The notes beneath the pieces are model-generated. The model was not told the DNA's origin, did no database searches, and was given only the letters and a program-made list of their open reading frames with translations. From Coriobacteriaceae bacterium EMTCatB1 (GTDB lineage Bacteria > Actinomycetota > Coriobacteriia > Anaerosomatales > Anaerosomataceae), in the NCBI GenBank assembly GCA_001950395.1, contig BDLO01000001.1:719979-783978 (forward strand): a stretch of 64,000 nt of DNA, read 5' to 3'. How positions within the stretch are numbered: position 1 is the first letter of the stretch; the number at the start of each line of letters is the position of its first letter. This document shows, piece by piece, positions 49,818 to 59,069 of this stretch. Both the position numbers and the translations under genes were made by a program.

Positions 49818-51596
49818 TCACATCACGAGGCCGCCGGCACGTCGCATGCGTCGCGCACGGTAGAAGTGTAGCGAGTTCCAGTCACGCTCCGAAGGCCATC
49901 TCCTTCCGCCGAACGCAAGCAGCTCCAACTTGACATGCACGAAGGACACCTCATCACCGCCAGGCACCTTGAGGCATGTGCTGCGCCCGGCCGCTCTCCG
50001 GTTGAACACGTCGCGGACTGTTCTTACTTTGGCGCCCCTGAGTCCCCGAAACCGACCCCGGTACGTTTCCGCAGTGATTCTCAATCTCGGACGGATGTCT
50101 GCGCAGGACAGGCGCAGCTTCGCCAGCGACTTCCAAGCCACCGAGACCTGCGTGTACCCAACATCGCTTGCGAACCCCACGCGAACGGTGACACGGAGCT
50201 TGTACAGGTAGTCTTCACCCCAGTCATCGGGAGGGGAACCGCCGTGCATCGCGGCCCAGGCAAACTGAGCAATGCCGAAACCGACCTTCACGACATCGCC
50301 ACACACCAATGTCAGTCGGGTGCTCTTCTCATTGCTCCAACTCCATGGATTCGCCCACTCCCCGCTCGGGTCGACCTTGCCTGCCGGGTCGCCTGCGCAG
50401 TACTGGTACGGGCTTTCCTCGCCGTCTGCCTTGGCGGGGTCCTTGGTCAGGAACTGCGCGGTGGCGGGGTCGTAGTACCGCTTCGACAGGCAGTACAGGC
50501 CCGAGTGCGCGTCGTAGGCGTAGCCCGCGTAGCGGAGCACGTTCGCGCGCGCGATCGCCTCTGCGAGCGGAGCGGAGATGCGCGCGGTTGCGGCCGTGCT
50601 CACCTGCCCGGGGTTGCCGTAGGCGTCGTAGGAATACAGCGCGAACGGCGCGCCGGAAGAATCGAGGAGCTCGGCCACATCGCCGCGCGCGGTCGTGGCG
50701 ATGAAGAAGGCCACGGGCGCAGCGGCCGCGCTGCCTTCGTAGATGCCGGCGAGAGGCGCGCCTGCCGCGTCGTAGAGGTAGGCCACGCTCTCGGTCGTGC
50801 CGTCGCTCCTTACGGTCGTCGCGTAAAGCAGCGAAAGCCCGTCGTAGGCGTAGGTGGTGGTCGTGACGAGCGAGCCTGAGGCCGCCACCGAGCGCAGGCG
50901 CTGGCCGTAGGCGTCATACGCATAGCTCGCAGACACGCCCCGAGAGGCGTCGGAGCAGCCGACAAGCCGGTCCGCGTCGTCGTAGAAGAAGCGGACGGTT
51001 TGCGGAGAAGCGGGCGTCCCTTGCGAGGCGCGCCTGCCGCGGCTGTCGAAGGAGAAGACCGTCTGGGTCGCGCCTTGCGAGAGAAGCGCCGCGATGCGGC
51101 CCGAGCCTTGCTCGTAGGCAAGCGTCGTCGTGGGTTCTGAGCCGCGCTTGATGCCGATCAGGTTGCCCGTGCCGGGCTCGTAGGCGTACGCGGCATCCGG
51201 CATCCCGGAGATCGAAGCCGACGCGAGCCTGCCGTCTGCCGTGTAGGCGTAGCTGCGCACGCTGTCGGTGCGCCCGCCGAACGCGAACCGGTACGCCTCG
51301 GCCTCGAGCCTGCCGGTGTTGCCGTTGTAGGAAAGCTCGGCGCCGGGCACGGCAGGGTCAGAAGCGTAGCCGTAGCCGGACTCGGAAGAAAGCCTGCCCG
51401 CCTGGTCGAAGGCGCGCGTCTTCGAGCCGGCGCTCCCCGCGTCGATCGTGCACGGGCGGCCTGCCGCGTCGAAGCCGCCGAAGGACAGCGACAGGACGCC
51501 TGCCGGCGTGGAGGCGACGCGCGACGCCTCGCGGCCCGCGCCGTCGTAGGTCACCTCGAGGCTCGATCTTCTCAGCGCCGTCGATCGGCAGGGCCA
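49818..51596 (-). CDS. Orphan RHS tip cassette 10, with the longest core
   Basis: About 400 residues of RHS core with YD-type repeats are present: LEVTYDGAGREASRV, TYAYDGLSLLYATTV, VAYLYDAAGAPLAGIY, FFIATTARGDVAELLDSSG, YSYDAYGNPGQV, RYYDPATAQFLTKDP and KVDPSGEWA. A ~180-residue tip follows that begins NPWSWSNEKSTRL and is rich in beta-type sequence. Core similarity starts abruptly within 40 nt of the preceding immunity stop, without a start site. RHS cores form a shell that encloses the tip; this fragment is too short to do so. Confidence 0.85.
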   Translation of the reverse strand, partial: WPCRSTALRRSSLEVTYDGAGREASRVASTPAGVLSLSFGGFDAAGRPCTIDAGSAGSKTRAFDQAGRLSSESGYGYASDPAVPGAELSYNGNTGRLEAEAYRFAFGGRTDSVRSYAYTADGRLASASISGMPDAAYAYEPGTGNLIGIKRGSEPTTTLAYEQGSGRIAALLSQGATQTVFSFDSRGRRASQGTPASPQTVRFFYDDADRLVGCSDASRGVSASYAYDAYGQRLRSVAASGSLVTTTTYAYDGLSLLYATTVRSDGTTESVAYLYDAAGAPLAGIYEGSAAAAPVAFFIATTARGDVAELLDSSGAPFALYSYDAYGNPGQVSTAATARISAPLAEAIARANVLRYAGYAYDAHSGLYCLSKRYYDPATAQFLTKDPAKADGEESPYQYCAGDPAGKVDPSGEWANPWSWSNEKSTRLTLVCGDVVKVGFGIAQFAWAAMHGGSPPDDWGEDYLYKLRVTVRVGFASDVGYTQVSVAWKSLAKLRLSCADIRPRLRITAETYRGRFRGLRGAKVRTVRDVFNRRAAGRSTCLKVPGGDEVSFVHVKLELLAFGGRRWPSERDWNSLHFYRARRMRRAGGLVM

Positions 51597-51597
51597 T

Positions 51598-52200
51598 TCA
51601 CTGCTCGAAGACGCGCGAGAGCGCCTCCGCAGCGTCTTCGAGAGTGCCTCCCGGATCGACGTATGCGGCCGTGACCTCCAGCTGCTGCGAGTCGTTGCGG
51701 AAGAGCATGTAGACGGTCCGGTACAGCCCACCCTGCCCAGGATAGGCCCAAACCCGAGGCGTGCCGAGCTTCGCGGGGACCGACCCGGCGATGCTCTCCG
51801 CATCGAGAATCTCCTCGCGGCCAGCGACCATGGTCATGGGCTCCTCGAGATCGACGGGACCGTCGTACTCGGACACCACGATCGTCGGACCGGGTCCGAA
51901 GATCTCGAGCCTCCGCAGCTCCCCGCTATCGAGCACGTCGTCGCGAACGGCGGAGTCAGCCCCATGCCCTCCAGCGGTCCGCGTATAGAGCAGGCCCCGC
52001 GCGTCTTCCGGCACCACTGCGCGCACTCCGCCGATCGGCACCACCTCCCCGCTCGAAAGCTCCACGCACCGGTAGCCGCGCGCGCAACCGACCATGCCCA
52101 TCACAAGGACGACGGCGAGCGCAGCAGCGGCACAGCAGCGCCAGCATGGCTTCTGCCGGTCGCAAGCGAGCGCGCGCAAATTACTGTACGTCCCGCTCAC
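51598..52200 (-). CDS. Lipoprotein, putative immunity for tip at 52197
   Basis: 200 residues. The signal peptide (AAAALAVVLVMGMVGC) ends in a lipobox Cys. The mature part contains LEIFGPGPTIVVSEYDGPVD and other strands similar in layout to the proteins at 59849, 61503 and 62221. GTG 52200 overlaps the tip stop (GTGA). Expected on the outer face of the membrane. Confidence 0.65.
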   Translation of the reverse strand: MSGTYSNLRALACDRQKPCWRCCAAAALAVVLVMGMVGCARGYRCVELSSGEVVPIGGVRAVVPEDARGLLYTRTAGGHGADSAVRDDVLDSGELRRLEIFGPGPTIVVSEYDGPVDLEEPMTMVAGREEILDAESIAGSVPAKLGTPRVWAYPGQGGLYRTVYMLFRNDSQQLEVTAAYVDPGGTLEDAAEALSRVFEQ

Positions 52201-52910
52201 TGCAGCACTTGCCTCCCAGGCGAGGGGGTCGTGACGGGTGCTTGGCTGTACGGTACCACGCTATGGCACCTTCTGCAGTCGGGAGGGCGCCATCCGGGTC
52301 TATGCCTGCCAAACGGGTTCCCTGACCACTTGGTGCGTTTCTCGTGCGTGCGCAAGTTGGTTACGCCGTCGCCGACCCACCGGCCTGTCGCCTCTGCTTC
52401 GAGCCCGACTGCTGAAATCCAGCCATTGGCCCTCGCAGCGAGAGCACATGTGAATCTCCCTTTCGCGCCGCTATTGAAGGCCCACCTATCAAAGGTGCGG
52501 CGCCTTCTGAGCGAGCCGTTGGAACGCTGCACCTCGCCCCTGACAGCCAGACCCGCCCGCAAATCGCAGTCGATCTCCGCTCCTTTAGGTATGTAGTCGC
52601 TAACGTTGTATGTCACGGCCATGAAGACAACCAGCAAGCCGTTGCTATACAGCGACCAGTCGACCTCTGCGCTGGCTACGATTCCTGCGGAGACCGGAAA
52701 AATGATGTGTAGAGCAAGATTGTGCCCTGTGACGCGCAACGACGTTCTCGCGTGGCGGATTCGACGGGCCGCCTCCCCGCTCGGGTCGACCTTGCCTGCC
52801 GGGTCGCCGCCGCAGTACTGGTACGGGCTCTCCCCGCCGTCTGCCTTGGCGGGGTCCTTGGTCAGGAACTGCGCGGTGGCAGGCTGTGTAGGCAGTATAG
52901 TGAACCAGCA
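52197..52910 (-). CDS. Orphan RHS tip cassette 9
   Basis: The frame opens right after the neighbour's stop (52911). About 27 nt of unrelated sequence precede a short core (PATAQFLTKDPAKADGGESP, KVDPSGE). The ~190-residue tip (AARRIRHARTSLRV onward) has alternating hydrophobic strands (HIIFPVSAGIVASAEVDWSL) and a Cys/Arg-rich end (PPDCRRCHSVV). No start codon with ribosome site. No motif recognised. Confidence 0.75.
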   Translation of the reverse strand, partial: CWFTILPTQPATAQFLTKDPAKADGGESPYQYCGGDPAGKVDPSGEAARRIRHARTSLRVTGHNLALHIIFPVSAGIVASAEVDWSLYSNGLLVVFMAVTYNVSDYIPKGAEIDCDLRAGLAVRGEVQRSNGSLRRRRTFDRWAFNSGAKGRFTCALAARANGWISAVGLEAEATGRWVGDGVTNLRTHEKRTKWSGNPFGRHRPGWRPPDCRRCHSVVPYSQAPVTTPSPGRQVLQ

Positions 52911-53288
52911 TCAGCGAAGGCTGCTGCCACGAGATCGAACTGCGTCAGTAACAGCCCATGCAGCCCAAGGGATTGACGCACCTGCCACGAGCCATGGCGC
53001 ATATGCCATGAGGAGTGCGCTGCTAGCAGAACCTTTGTGCGCCATCCCGTCCCATATCATGAGCAAAGAGAACCAAGCTACACCTAGGGGGTAGGCAAGG
53101 CTCTTAAGCGCTTTTCGGACCAGCAGCATCATCCCCACTCCCAGCAGCAGCCCGAGTGACACGCCGTGCAGCTTTGCCACCGCGCCGTCTAGCGCAGCCG
53201 ATGACTGAGCCGCTGCCACGTGGGCGGCAACAACCGCACCAATCATGATGCTAGACCCAAGCAATCTGATGCGCGCAGACACCCTCAT
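52911..53288 (-). CDS. Membrane protein, putative immunity for tip at 53285
   Basis: 125 residues, four hydrophobic helices (LLGSSIMIGAVVAAHVAAA, LLLGVGMMLLVRKALKSLAY, VAWFSLLMIWDGM, APWLVAGASIPWAAWAV). ATG 53288 overlaps the tip stop as ATGA, a strong sign of coupling. Confidence 0.65.
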   Translation of the reverse strand: MRVSARIRLLGSSIMIGAVVAAHVAAAQSSAALDGAVAKLHGVSLGLLLGVGMMLLVRKALKSLAYPLGVAWFSLLMIWDGMAHKGSASSALLMAYAPWLVAGASIPWAAWAVTDAVRSRGSSLR

Positions 53289-53965
53289 ACCCACCTGATG
53301 TAGTTGACTCTGAACCTCACGTTGCATCTCGGAACCTTCCAATTCTGTGTAAGGTTGACGTAGATCCGCGGAAGCGCCTTTTCTCGCCAGTTCGTCCAGA
53401 TTCCGAGGTGCTTCCTCCGCACCAGAACACGATGCAAGAAGTAATGGGTCGCTTGGACATGACAGCTGTTGGCAAGGTAGCGACTGTAGTATGCATAGTT
53501 GGATACCTCATAGTGAAGGTAGTCCCCCTCGGCCAGCGGGCCAAGATTTACTCTTGTAGCTTCATACATCGCTTGACCGACTCCTACCCCTATTAGAACG
53601 TAGGCCCCGATACCGGCAGTCAGTTCTCCCACTAGTGCCGTTCCAGCTGCAACTAGCCCGGCTACCGCCATTCTGAAGATCCTATCCGCCCGAGCCTCGT
53701 CTTTCGATACCCTATGGAGCGCATAAAGCGCCCACTCCCCGCTCGGATCCACCTTGCCCACGGGGTCGCCTGCGCAGTACTGGTACGGGCTTTCCTCGCC
53801 GTCGGCCTTGGCGGGGTCCTTGGTGAGGAACTGCGCGGTGGCCGGGTCGTAGTACCGTTTCGAGAGGTAGTACAGGCCCGAGTGCGCATCGTAGGCATAG
53901 CCCGCGTAGCGGAGCGCGTTCGCCTCCGCGATCGCGGCGGCAACGGGGCCAAGACGCGCAACGTG
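53285..53965 (-). CDS. Orphan RHS tip cassette 8
   Basis: Core from VAAAIAEANALRYAGYAYDA to KVDPSGEWA, then a tip of about 155 residues. The tip has a hydrophobic helix (RMAVAGLVAAGTALVGELTA) and a Tyr/His-rich segment (YEVSNYAYYSRYLANSCHVQ). It opens after an in-frame TGA at 53966 and has no start codon before the core. Base composition of the tip is less GC-rich than the core, which suggests different ancestry. Confidence 0.78.
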   Translation of the reverse strand, partial: HVARLGPVAAAIAEANALRYAGYAYDAHSGLYYLSKRYYDPATAQFLTKDPAKADGEESPYQYCAGDPVGKVDPSGEWALYALHRVSKDEARADRIFRMAVAGLVAAGTALVGELTAGIGAYVLIGVGVGQAMYEATRVNLGPLAEGDYLHYEVSNYAYYSRYLANSCHVQATHYFLHRVLVRRKHLGIWTNWREKALPRIYVNLTQNWKVPRCNVRFRVNYIRWV

Positions 53966-53974
53966 TCACGCCCG

Positions 53975-54424
53975 TCACTCCAACGAGTACCCTCCGGTCG
54001 CCATGAGCCGACTGCCTTCTTCGAACAGCTCGACCATGGCGCGCCGCACCCCAGTCTCGCCCTTTATGCGATAGCGCACCTCGTATCCGAGCTCACGCCC
54101 TAGAGAGCCGTCGCCGACCACGAGGCTCGGGGCTGGCAGCTCCGTCTCACGGACCTCAAGAATCTCCACGTCTCCGGGCGCCGAGATGCCTAGATCTTCG
54201 CGCATGGCGCGCAGCTCATTCTCCGGCCAGCGATGGCCGGTGGCGCGCACCAGCGCCTGTTGGTCTGCGCCGGCCACGCCCCTGACGTAGTCAGCTGCGA
54301 TGTCGGCTGCGATGTCGGTCCGCGACGCCTTGCTGCACCCCGCTATGCCGCCCACAGCCACGAGGACGGAGCACGAGATCATCGCCAGCGCGACCAGGCG
54401 GCACACGCAGATGCGCGAAGCCAT
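53975..54424 (-). CDS. Lipoprotein, putative immunity for tip at 54437
   Basis: 149 residues with a signal peptide ending in lipobox IAGC (VLVAVGGIAGC). The mature domain contains a beta-rich pattern (LGYEVRYRIKGETGVRRAMV). ATG 54424 is 12 nt after the tip stop. No family assigned, though the fold looks like small DUF4878-type domains. Confidence 0.6.
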   Translation of the reverse strand: MASRICVCRLVALAMISCSVLVAVGGIAGCSKASRTDIAADIAADYVRGVAGADQQALVRATGHRWPENELRAMREDLGISAPGDVEILEVRETELPAPSLVVGDGSLGRELGYEVRYRIKGETGVRRAMVELFEEGSRLMATGGYSLE

Positions 54425-54436
54425 TCGACCCCCTCC

Positions 54437-55411
54437 TCACCACATGAGCCGAGTATACCGGACGTCGGTCGCCAGCCGCGATCCCGCAGACCCACTCGCA
54501 GCGACGCGCACGGGGCGCCTGTCACCGAAGGGGTTGCTCAGCTCCAGTCTTACCGTTCCCGGCCACTGAACTCCGTCCGAGTACCGTCCCGCGCCCTTCA
54601 TTCGTGCAGTCAGGCCCGAGACCCAAGAGCGCTCGTAGCGCAGACTGAAGCTGATAAGCTCCGCCTCGTTCTTCTGGCCGCTGACGTAGCTGTCCGACCG
54701 GACACACGGCACCGGCGCGGTGTAGCGCCTGCCACGCCCGTCGCGCATGAGACGCATGAGCCGCCCCGTGATCATCACAGCGCTGCTCCGCTCGGTCGAG
54801 GACCGCAGGTATCCATAGACTCTGAGCACGCCGTCGCGGAACTCCCAGTGGGCGGCGAGTTCCGCCACGCCTATCCGTTTCGGTTCTGGAAGCAGAATGC
54901 TCCTCTTCTCATTCGCCACAAACTCGCTAGTCCCAGACGACAGCATCCAGACACTCACATCGCAACGGACTACCGTGAACCAGTGGGTCCGGGACAGGCG
55001 CTTCGCCCGCTCCCCGCTCGGATCCACCTTCCCAACCGGGTCGCCTGCGCAGTACTGGTACGCGCTCTCCTCGCCGTCCGCCTTGGCGGGGTCCTTGGTC
55101 AGGAACTGCGCGGTGGCCGGGTCGTAGTAGCGCTTCGACAGGTAGTACAGGCCCGAGTGCGCGTCGTAGGCGTAGCCCGCGTAGCGGAGCGCGTTTGCGC
55201 GCGCGATCGCTTCTGCGAGCGGAGCGGAGATGCGCGCCGTCGCGGCCGAGAGGACCGCCCCGGGGTTGCCGTAGGCGTCGTAGGAATAGAGCGCGAAGGG
55301 CGCGCCGGAGGAGTCGAGGAGCTCTGCGACATCCCCGCGCGCGGTCGTCGCGATGAAGAAGGCCACAGGCGTGGCGCTCACGCTTCCCGCAAAGATGCCG
55401 GCGAGAGGCGC
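54437..55411 (-). CDS. Orphan RHS tip cassette 7
   Basis: About 135 core residues (APLAGIFAGSVSATPVAFFI, ATTARGDVAELLDSSG through KVDPSGERA), then a ~185-residue tip rich in beta strands (THWFTVVRCDVSVWML, MITGRLMRLMRDGRGRRYTA, NEAELISFSLRYERSWV). A GTG at 55381 lies inside the core without a ribosome site. Between the core start and the preceding gene (55412-55604) is DNA I cannot assign. Confidence 0.8.
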   Translation of the reverse strand, partial: APLAGIFAGSVSATPVAFFIATTARGDVAELLDSSGAPFALYSYDAYGNPGAVLSAATARISAPLAEAIARANALRYAGYAYDAHSGLYYLSKRYYDPATAQFLTKDPAKADGEESAYQYCAGDPVGKVDPSGERAKRLSRTHWFTVVRCDVSVWMLSSGTSEFVANEKRSILLPEPKRIGVAELAAHWEFRDGVLRVYGYLRSSTERSSAVMITGRLMRLMRDGRGRRYTAPVPCVRSDSYVSGQKNEAELISFSLRYERSWVSGLTARMKGAGRYSDGVQWPGTVRLELSNPFGDRRPVRVAASGSAGSRLATDVRYTRLMW

Positions 55412-55604
55412 GCTGGACTCGTCGCATGAAGCAGCTCACGGCGACGTGTGCCTCCTCGTTGCCAAGTACGTCTACACGAGCGTGAGGGCTCTTCGGCGAT
55501 CAGCACCCCGAACCCGGAGCCGATACCAGCCCGCCATTACCTACCTCTGCCAGCTCTCCGAGCACAGCGAGGAAATCTGCACCTGTGTCGTGCGAGCGGC
55601 TCTC

Positions 55605-56372
55605 TCACAACCGCCGCAATCGGACCGCACCTGCCCTCGCTGAAGCAGTCTGTGGCACTGCGACGTCGGCACGACGCGCCAAACGCCAGGCGAACGATTC
55701 CCACACTGCCTGGTGGGTCAACATGGCCGCCGCAAGCTCGCAGAGCCGGATCTGCATAGCCAAACAGCCGTTAAGGATCGGTATGAGCTGGTCGTTCTTG
55801 CGGGAGTCGATGATGTCCGCATGCCACCCGTCGAAACAGACCTTGACCCTCGCGCACGCCGCCGTCAGATTGCGCAAAGAGACAAGAGGGCGTGAACGGC
55901 GAGCGCAACTCACCGTGCGCGACACCAGGTCGATCGCCTCCTGCGTCCACAGCGAGGACGCACGGACAGCGGAGCGCGCAAGCAGCACCCGCACACCGCT
56001 GTCTGGCTCGACCCCATTCATGCTTGCCGCACGAACCAGCGCGTCCAGGATTCCAAGGAGCTCGAAGGTTGCCGCACGCGTCGCGGCAAGCGACCCGAAA
56101 TCTACCGCCCGCAGCATCAACGTCTCTTCGATCAGAGACTCACTTACGGCGTCAGAAGTCTTCGACAGAGCGATGAATCGCTTCACGTGATGCAGGAAGT
56201 CATCCGCTCCAGCAACAGTGTAGAAGAGCAGATACTCCACCTCGTGCCCACGGCCGCTCGCAATCTCCTCGGAGTAGCTCGTCGACAGCCATGGCTCTCC
56301 GAACGCACCCAAGATGGCACGAGCGATGTCTTCTGAGTGCCTATCGATCCTGCTTCGTGCGACTTCGGACAT
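55605..56372 (-). CDS. Soluble helical protein, putative immunity for tip at 56382
   Basis: 255 residues, no signal peptide or membrane helix, mostly alpha-helical (EVEYLLFYTVAGADDFLHHV and others). ATG 56372 is 9 nt after the tip stop. It is the only clearly cytosolic candidate immunity protein in the array, so its toxin may act inside the cell. No family recognised. Confidence 0.6.
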   Translation of the reverse strand: MSEVARSRIDRHSEDIARAILGAFGEPWLSTSYSEEIASGRGHEVEYLLFYTVAGADDFLHHVKRFIALSKTSDAVSESLIEETLMLRAVDFGSLAATRAATFELLGILDALVRAASMNGVEPDSGVRVLLARSAVRASSLWTQEAIDLVSRTVSCARRSRPLVSLRNLTAACARVKVCFDGWHADIIDSRKNDQLIPILNGCLAMQIRLCELAAAMLTHQAVWESFAWRLARRADVAVPQTASARAGAVRLRRL

Positions 56373-56381
56373 GTACGGCTC

Positions 56382-57134
56382 CTATGGTGGGGGCGGAACG
56401 ACGGGGCATACGGTAGCCGCCGCAAGAACGACAACAATCGCCGCAGTGGCAGCAGCGGTCGTGCATGGCCCGACCGATCGTACCTGGTCTCTCGCATCCT
56501 GCAGAACCCTTGCGAGCCGGGCCACCTTCGCTGCAATCGATGCCAACACGATGGTATTGACCGGCTGCCCCTTGCGCAAATGCTCTTTGAGCAGACGGAG
56601 GTCCTTGGCGCACAGGCTGGAGTGCTTCTTGATGTGCTCCTTCATGTCGCGCCAGGCCCACGGCTTCCACTTCTTTCCTCCTGGAAGATGCATCAGCATT
56701 GCACCCAGGTGTCCATTGAAGTCCCTCAGATGCCGCGTGGCGTCGACCTTGGCCGGGTGGATGCCCCTCTTTTCTTGGTCCTCCCCGCTCGGATCCACCT
56801 TCCCCACCGGGTCGCCTCCGCAGTACTGGTACGGGCTTTCCTCGCCGTCCGCCTTGGCGGGGTCCTTGGTCAGGAACTGCGCGGTGGCGGGGTCGTAGTA
56901 GCGCTTCGAGAGGTAGTACAGGCCCGAGTGCGCGTCGTAGGCGTAGCCCGCGTAGCGCAGCGCGTTCGCTTCCGCGATCGCCTCTGCGAGCGCAGCGGAG
57001 ATGCGCGCGGTTGCGGCCGAGAGGACCTGCCCGGGGCTGCCGTACGCGTCGTAGGAATAGAGCGCGAAGGGCGCGCCGGAGGAGTCGAGGAGCTCTGCGA
57101 CATCCCCGCGCGCGGTCGTCGCGATGAAGAAGGC
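56382..57134 (-). CDS. Orphan RHS tip cassette 6
   Basis: Core from AFFIATTARGDVAELLDSSG to KVDPSGE, then a ~130-residue tip. The tip is Lys/His-rich (RDMKEHIKKHSSLCAKDLRL) and ends in a hydrophobic run and prolines (TAAIVVVLAAATVCPVVPPP). The frame is open a little further upstream but has no start. The mainly cytosolic partner differs from the other cassettes. Confidence 0.8.
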   Translation of the reverse strand, partial: AFFIATTARGDVAELLDSSGAPFALYSYDAYGSPGQVLSAATARISAALAEAIAEANALRYAGYAYDAHSGLYYLSKRYYDPATAQFLTKDPAKADGEESPYQYCGGDPVGKVDPSGEDQEKRGIHPAKVDATRHLRDFNGHLGAMLMHLPGGKKWKPWAWRDMKEHIKKHSSLCAKDLRLLKEHLRKGQPVNTIVLASIAAKVARLARVLQDARDQVRSVGPCTTAAATAAIVVVLAAATVCPVVPPPP

Positions 57135-57213
57135 GGGGCAACGCCTCGCATAGCGCCCGCGACTGTCGTCAGCGAGCTGCTGCCGACCGAACGCCCGGGC
57201 CCTTCGACTGCGC

Positions 57214-57561
57214 CTATCCTCGCAACGCACGCGCGAGCGGCAGCTCGACACCGAACAACCACAACAAAGCAAGGCAGGACGGTCCGGATAGGAGCACTGC
57301 TGCGATTATCGCAGGCGCCCACGAGCGCCGGACGCCGAGCGCGGTCCCCACAGCCAGGGCGCACGACAGCAGCGCGGCAAGAGCCCAGACCGCAGCAGGC
57401 GACCAGTCGAGCCCCGGATAGCCCCCTCCCAGCACCTCAGCGACCGTTCGGGTCACCCCCATGCGAGCCACCGTCAGGGAGGCCAACCCCCACATCATCG
57501 CCAGCGCCATGACGAGCATCACAACCCAGCCGACAGCTCTTCTCACGATGCGCGCCCCCAA
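57214..57561 (-). CDS. Membrane protein, putative immunity for tip at 57562
   Basis: 115 residues, three hydrophobic helices (AVGWVVMLVMALAMMWGLAS, AAVWALAALLSCALAVGTAL, APAIIAAVLLSGPSCLALLW). TTG 57561 follows the tip stop without a gap (TGATTG); a GTG at 57546 is an alternative. Confidence 0.55.
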   Translation of the reverse strand: MGARIVRRAVGWVVMLVMALAMMWGLASLTVARMGVTRTVAEVLGGGYPGLDWSPAAVWALAALLSCALAVGTALGVRRSWAPAIIAAVLLSGPSCLALLWLFGVELPLARALRG

Positions 57562-58029
57562 TCAACGCCAAAGGTGTACATGGTTCCACTTATGCCTGCC
57601 GAGACAGAGATGACCGACTGCCCGTTCCCACCTCTCTGCTTGAGCCCTAAGGGCTTTCGCTCGTGATGTGGCGCTCGACAGCGCGCCGGAACCCGCCTGG
57701 CCATTCGGCAATCCAATGGTACCGGCTACAGCGGCAATGTCTATGCCTCCGATGCTGACTACGCCAACTATGGCGAGATAGACACAGATGATCTGCTTTC
57801 GGGCAGACACGAGATACGGATTGTCCTCACACAGCGTAGAGGCGGACCCAGCGGTCCTTAGAACCCATATCGTTTTCCCGTAGTACTTCAGCCCAAGCGG
57901 ATAGTAACCCCATGGTCCGAACAGTAGGCGCTTAGGAAGGTGGGTTCTGCGGCCTCCGCCGTACGCGACAGAAACCTCCCCGCTCGGGTCGACCTTGCCT
58001 GCCGGGTCGCCTCCGCAGTACTGGTACGA
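57562..58029 (-). CDS. Orphan RHS tip cassette 5, with a minimal core
   Basis: The frame opens directly after the previous immunity stop: TGA, TCG, then YQYCGGDPAGKVDPSGE, only about 50 nt of core, the shortest in the array. The ~135-residue tip has an aromatic start (LLFGPWGYYPLGLKYYGKT), a hydrophobic middle (CVYLAIVGVVSIGGIDIAAV) and a His/Trp end (HKWNHVHLWR). No start codon exists before the core. Confidence 0.75.
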   Translation of the reverse strand, partial: SYQYCGGDPAGKVDPSGEVSVAYGGGRRTHLPKRLLFGPWGYYPLGLKYYGKTIWVLRTAGSASTLCEDNPYLVSARKQIICVYLAIVGVVSIGGIDIAAVAGTIGLPNGQAGSGALSSATSRAKALRAQAERWERAVGHLCLGRHKWNHVHLWR

Positions 58030-58473
58030 TCACCGCCGTGCGGCTTGGCGCTCCATGACCGCCGCGACTGCCACCGCGATCGCGGCTCCAGCCGCCACGG
58101 ACAGCCCGAACAGCGAGGCAAGCCACACATAGCCGAGACGCTGATCTGGCGGCGCGAAGACTGTTGCGCCCGCGACCATTCCCACAGCGAGCAGCGGAAT
58201 CCGCAACCGAGACTCGACATCAGGCATCCGGCCCGACTTCTCCGCGAGCGCCAACGATGCGAAACCAAGCCCCGCGAGCAAGCCCACCAGTGCGCTCAGG
58301 ACGAGGAAGTGGGTGCCGAATTCAGCTGCGGCCTGTGCGGCCCCTCCTCGGACGCTCGCCACGAACGCCGCACCGCACACGACCGCAGCCACAACGACCG
58401 GCCAGAGCAACTGCCGCCACGCACCCCCGTTCTGCAAGTCCGATCTCACCACGCTAGCACCCTTCGAGGCCAT
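58030..58473 (-). CDS. Membrane protein, putative immunity for tip at 58446
   Basis: 147 residues, four predicted helices (QLLWPVVVAAVVCGAAFVAS, FLVLSALVGLLAGLGFASLA, RIPLLAVGMVAGATVFAP, GYVWLASLFGLSVAAGAAIA). ATG 58473 overlaps the tip by 28 nt. No family recognised. Confidence 0.6.
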   Translation of the reverse strand: MASKGASVVRSDLQNGGAWRQLLWPVVVAAVVCGAAFVASVRGGAAQAAAEFGTHFLVLSALVGLLAGLGFASLALAEKSGRMPDVESRLRIPLLAVGMVAGATVFAPPDQRLGYVWLASLFGLSVAAGAAIAVAVAAVMERQAARR

Positions 58474-59033
58474 CCGAGGAAATGCGGGCCCCTGCCCGCA
58501 GCCGGGCGACCAGTCCTCGAGTCGTATACATCGCACCTGACAAACCCGGCATACCATTCATCGACAATCCGATACCTTCCCTGCACCTTCCTTTGCAGCT
58601 GCCATGCAAACGATACGACAAACCGCCTTGCTGAGTGACATGATGGGCTCCACCGGGCATGTGCGTCTCTGAGCAGTACAAGCAAGTCTCGCTGCTTCCA
58701 TCGGCGCTTGATCGCGTTCCTGACATCGCTCCAGTTGGAGGCCAACGAAAGGGCTTGATACGCATACCGTATGCCTCGCGGCAACCGGGCAATCAAGGAC
58801 GCGCCTCCGCTCAAGTACATGAAGAGCGCCTCGGCGCCCCATTTCAGAACCGTTCCTAGCGCCAGCCCAGCATACCTGCAATGCACGTCCCACTCAGTCA
58901 CGAAGTGGTACGCAACCCACACCCACGCCTCCCCGCTCGGGTCGACCTTGCCTGCCGGGTCGCCTGCGCAGTACAGGTACGGGCTTTCTTCGCCGTCGGC
59001 CTTGGCGGGGTCCTTGGTGAGGAACTGGGCCAA
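58446..59033 (-). CDS. Orphan RHS tip cassette 4
   Basis: Short core (AQFLTKDPAKADGEESPYLY, GKVDPSGEA) and a ~160-residue tip that is Trp/Arg-rich (NAIKRRWKQRDLLVLLRDAH) and ends GPHFLGWPRRVLAW. TTG 59033 lies at the core start but has no ribosome site; the frame is open back to the preceding immunity stop at 59070. Confidence 0.78.
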   Translation of the reverse strand: MAQFLTKDPAKADGEESPYLYCAGDPAGKVDPSGEAWVWVAYHFVTEWDVHCRYAGLALGTVLKWGAEALFMYLSGGASLIARLPRGIRYAYQALSLASNWSDVRNAIKRRWKQRDLLVLLRDAHARWSPSCHSARRFVVSFAWQLQRKVQGRYRIVDEWYAGFVRCDVYDSRTGRPAAGRGPHFLGWPRRVLAW

Positions 59034-59069
59034 GGAGTCGCTAGGGAGCTTTGCGGATTCCTGGGAGCA

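Noticed and set aside
52600-52780. Treating the lower-GC DNA here as a separate insertion
   Set aside because: It is simply part of the cassette 9 tip frame; tips in the array differ in composition from the core in general.
55412-55604. A small gene between cassettes 6 and 7
   Set aside because: Open frames exist but without start sites or recognisable content; probably leftover DNA from cassette rearrangement.
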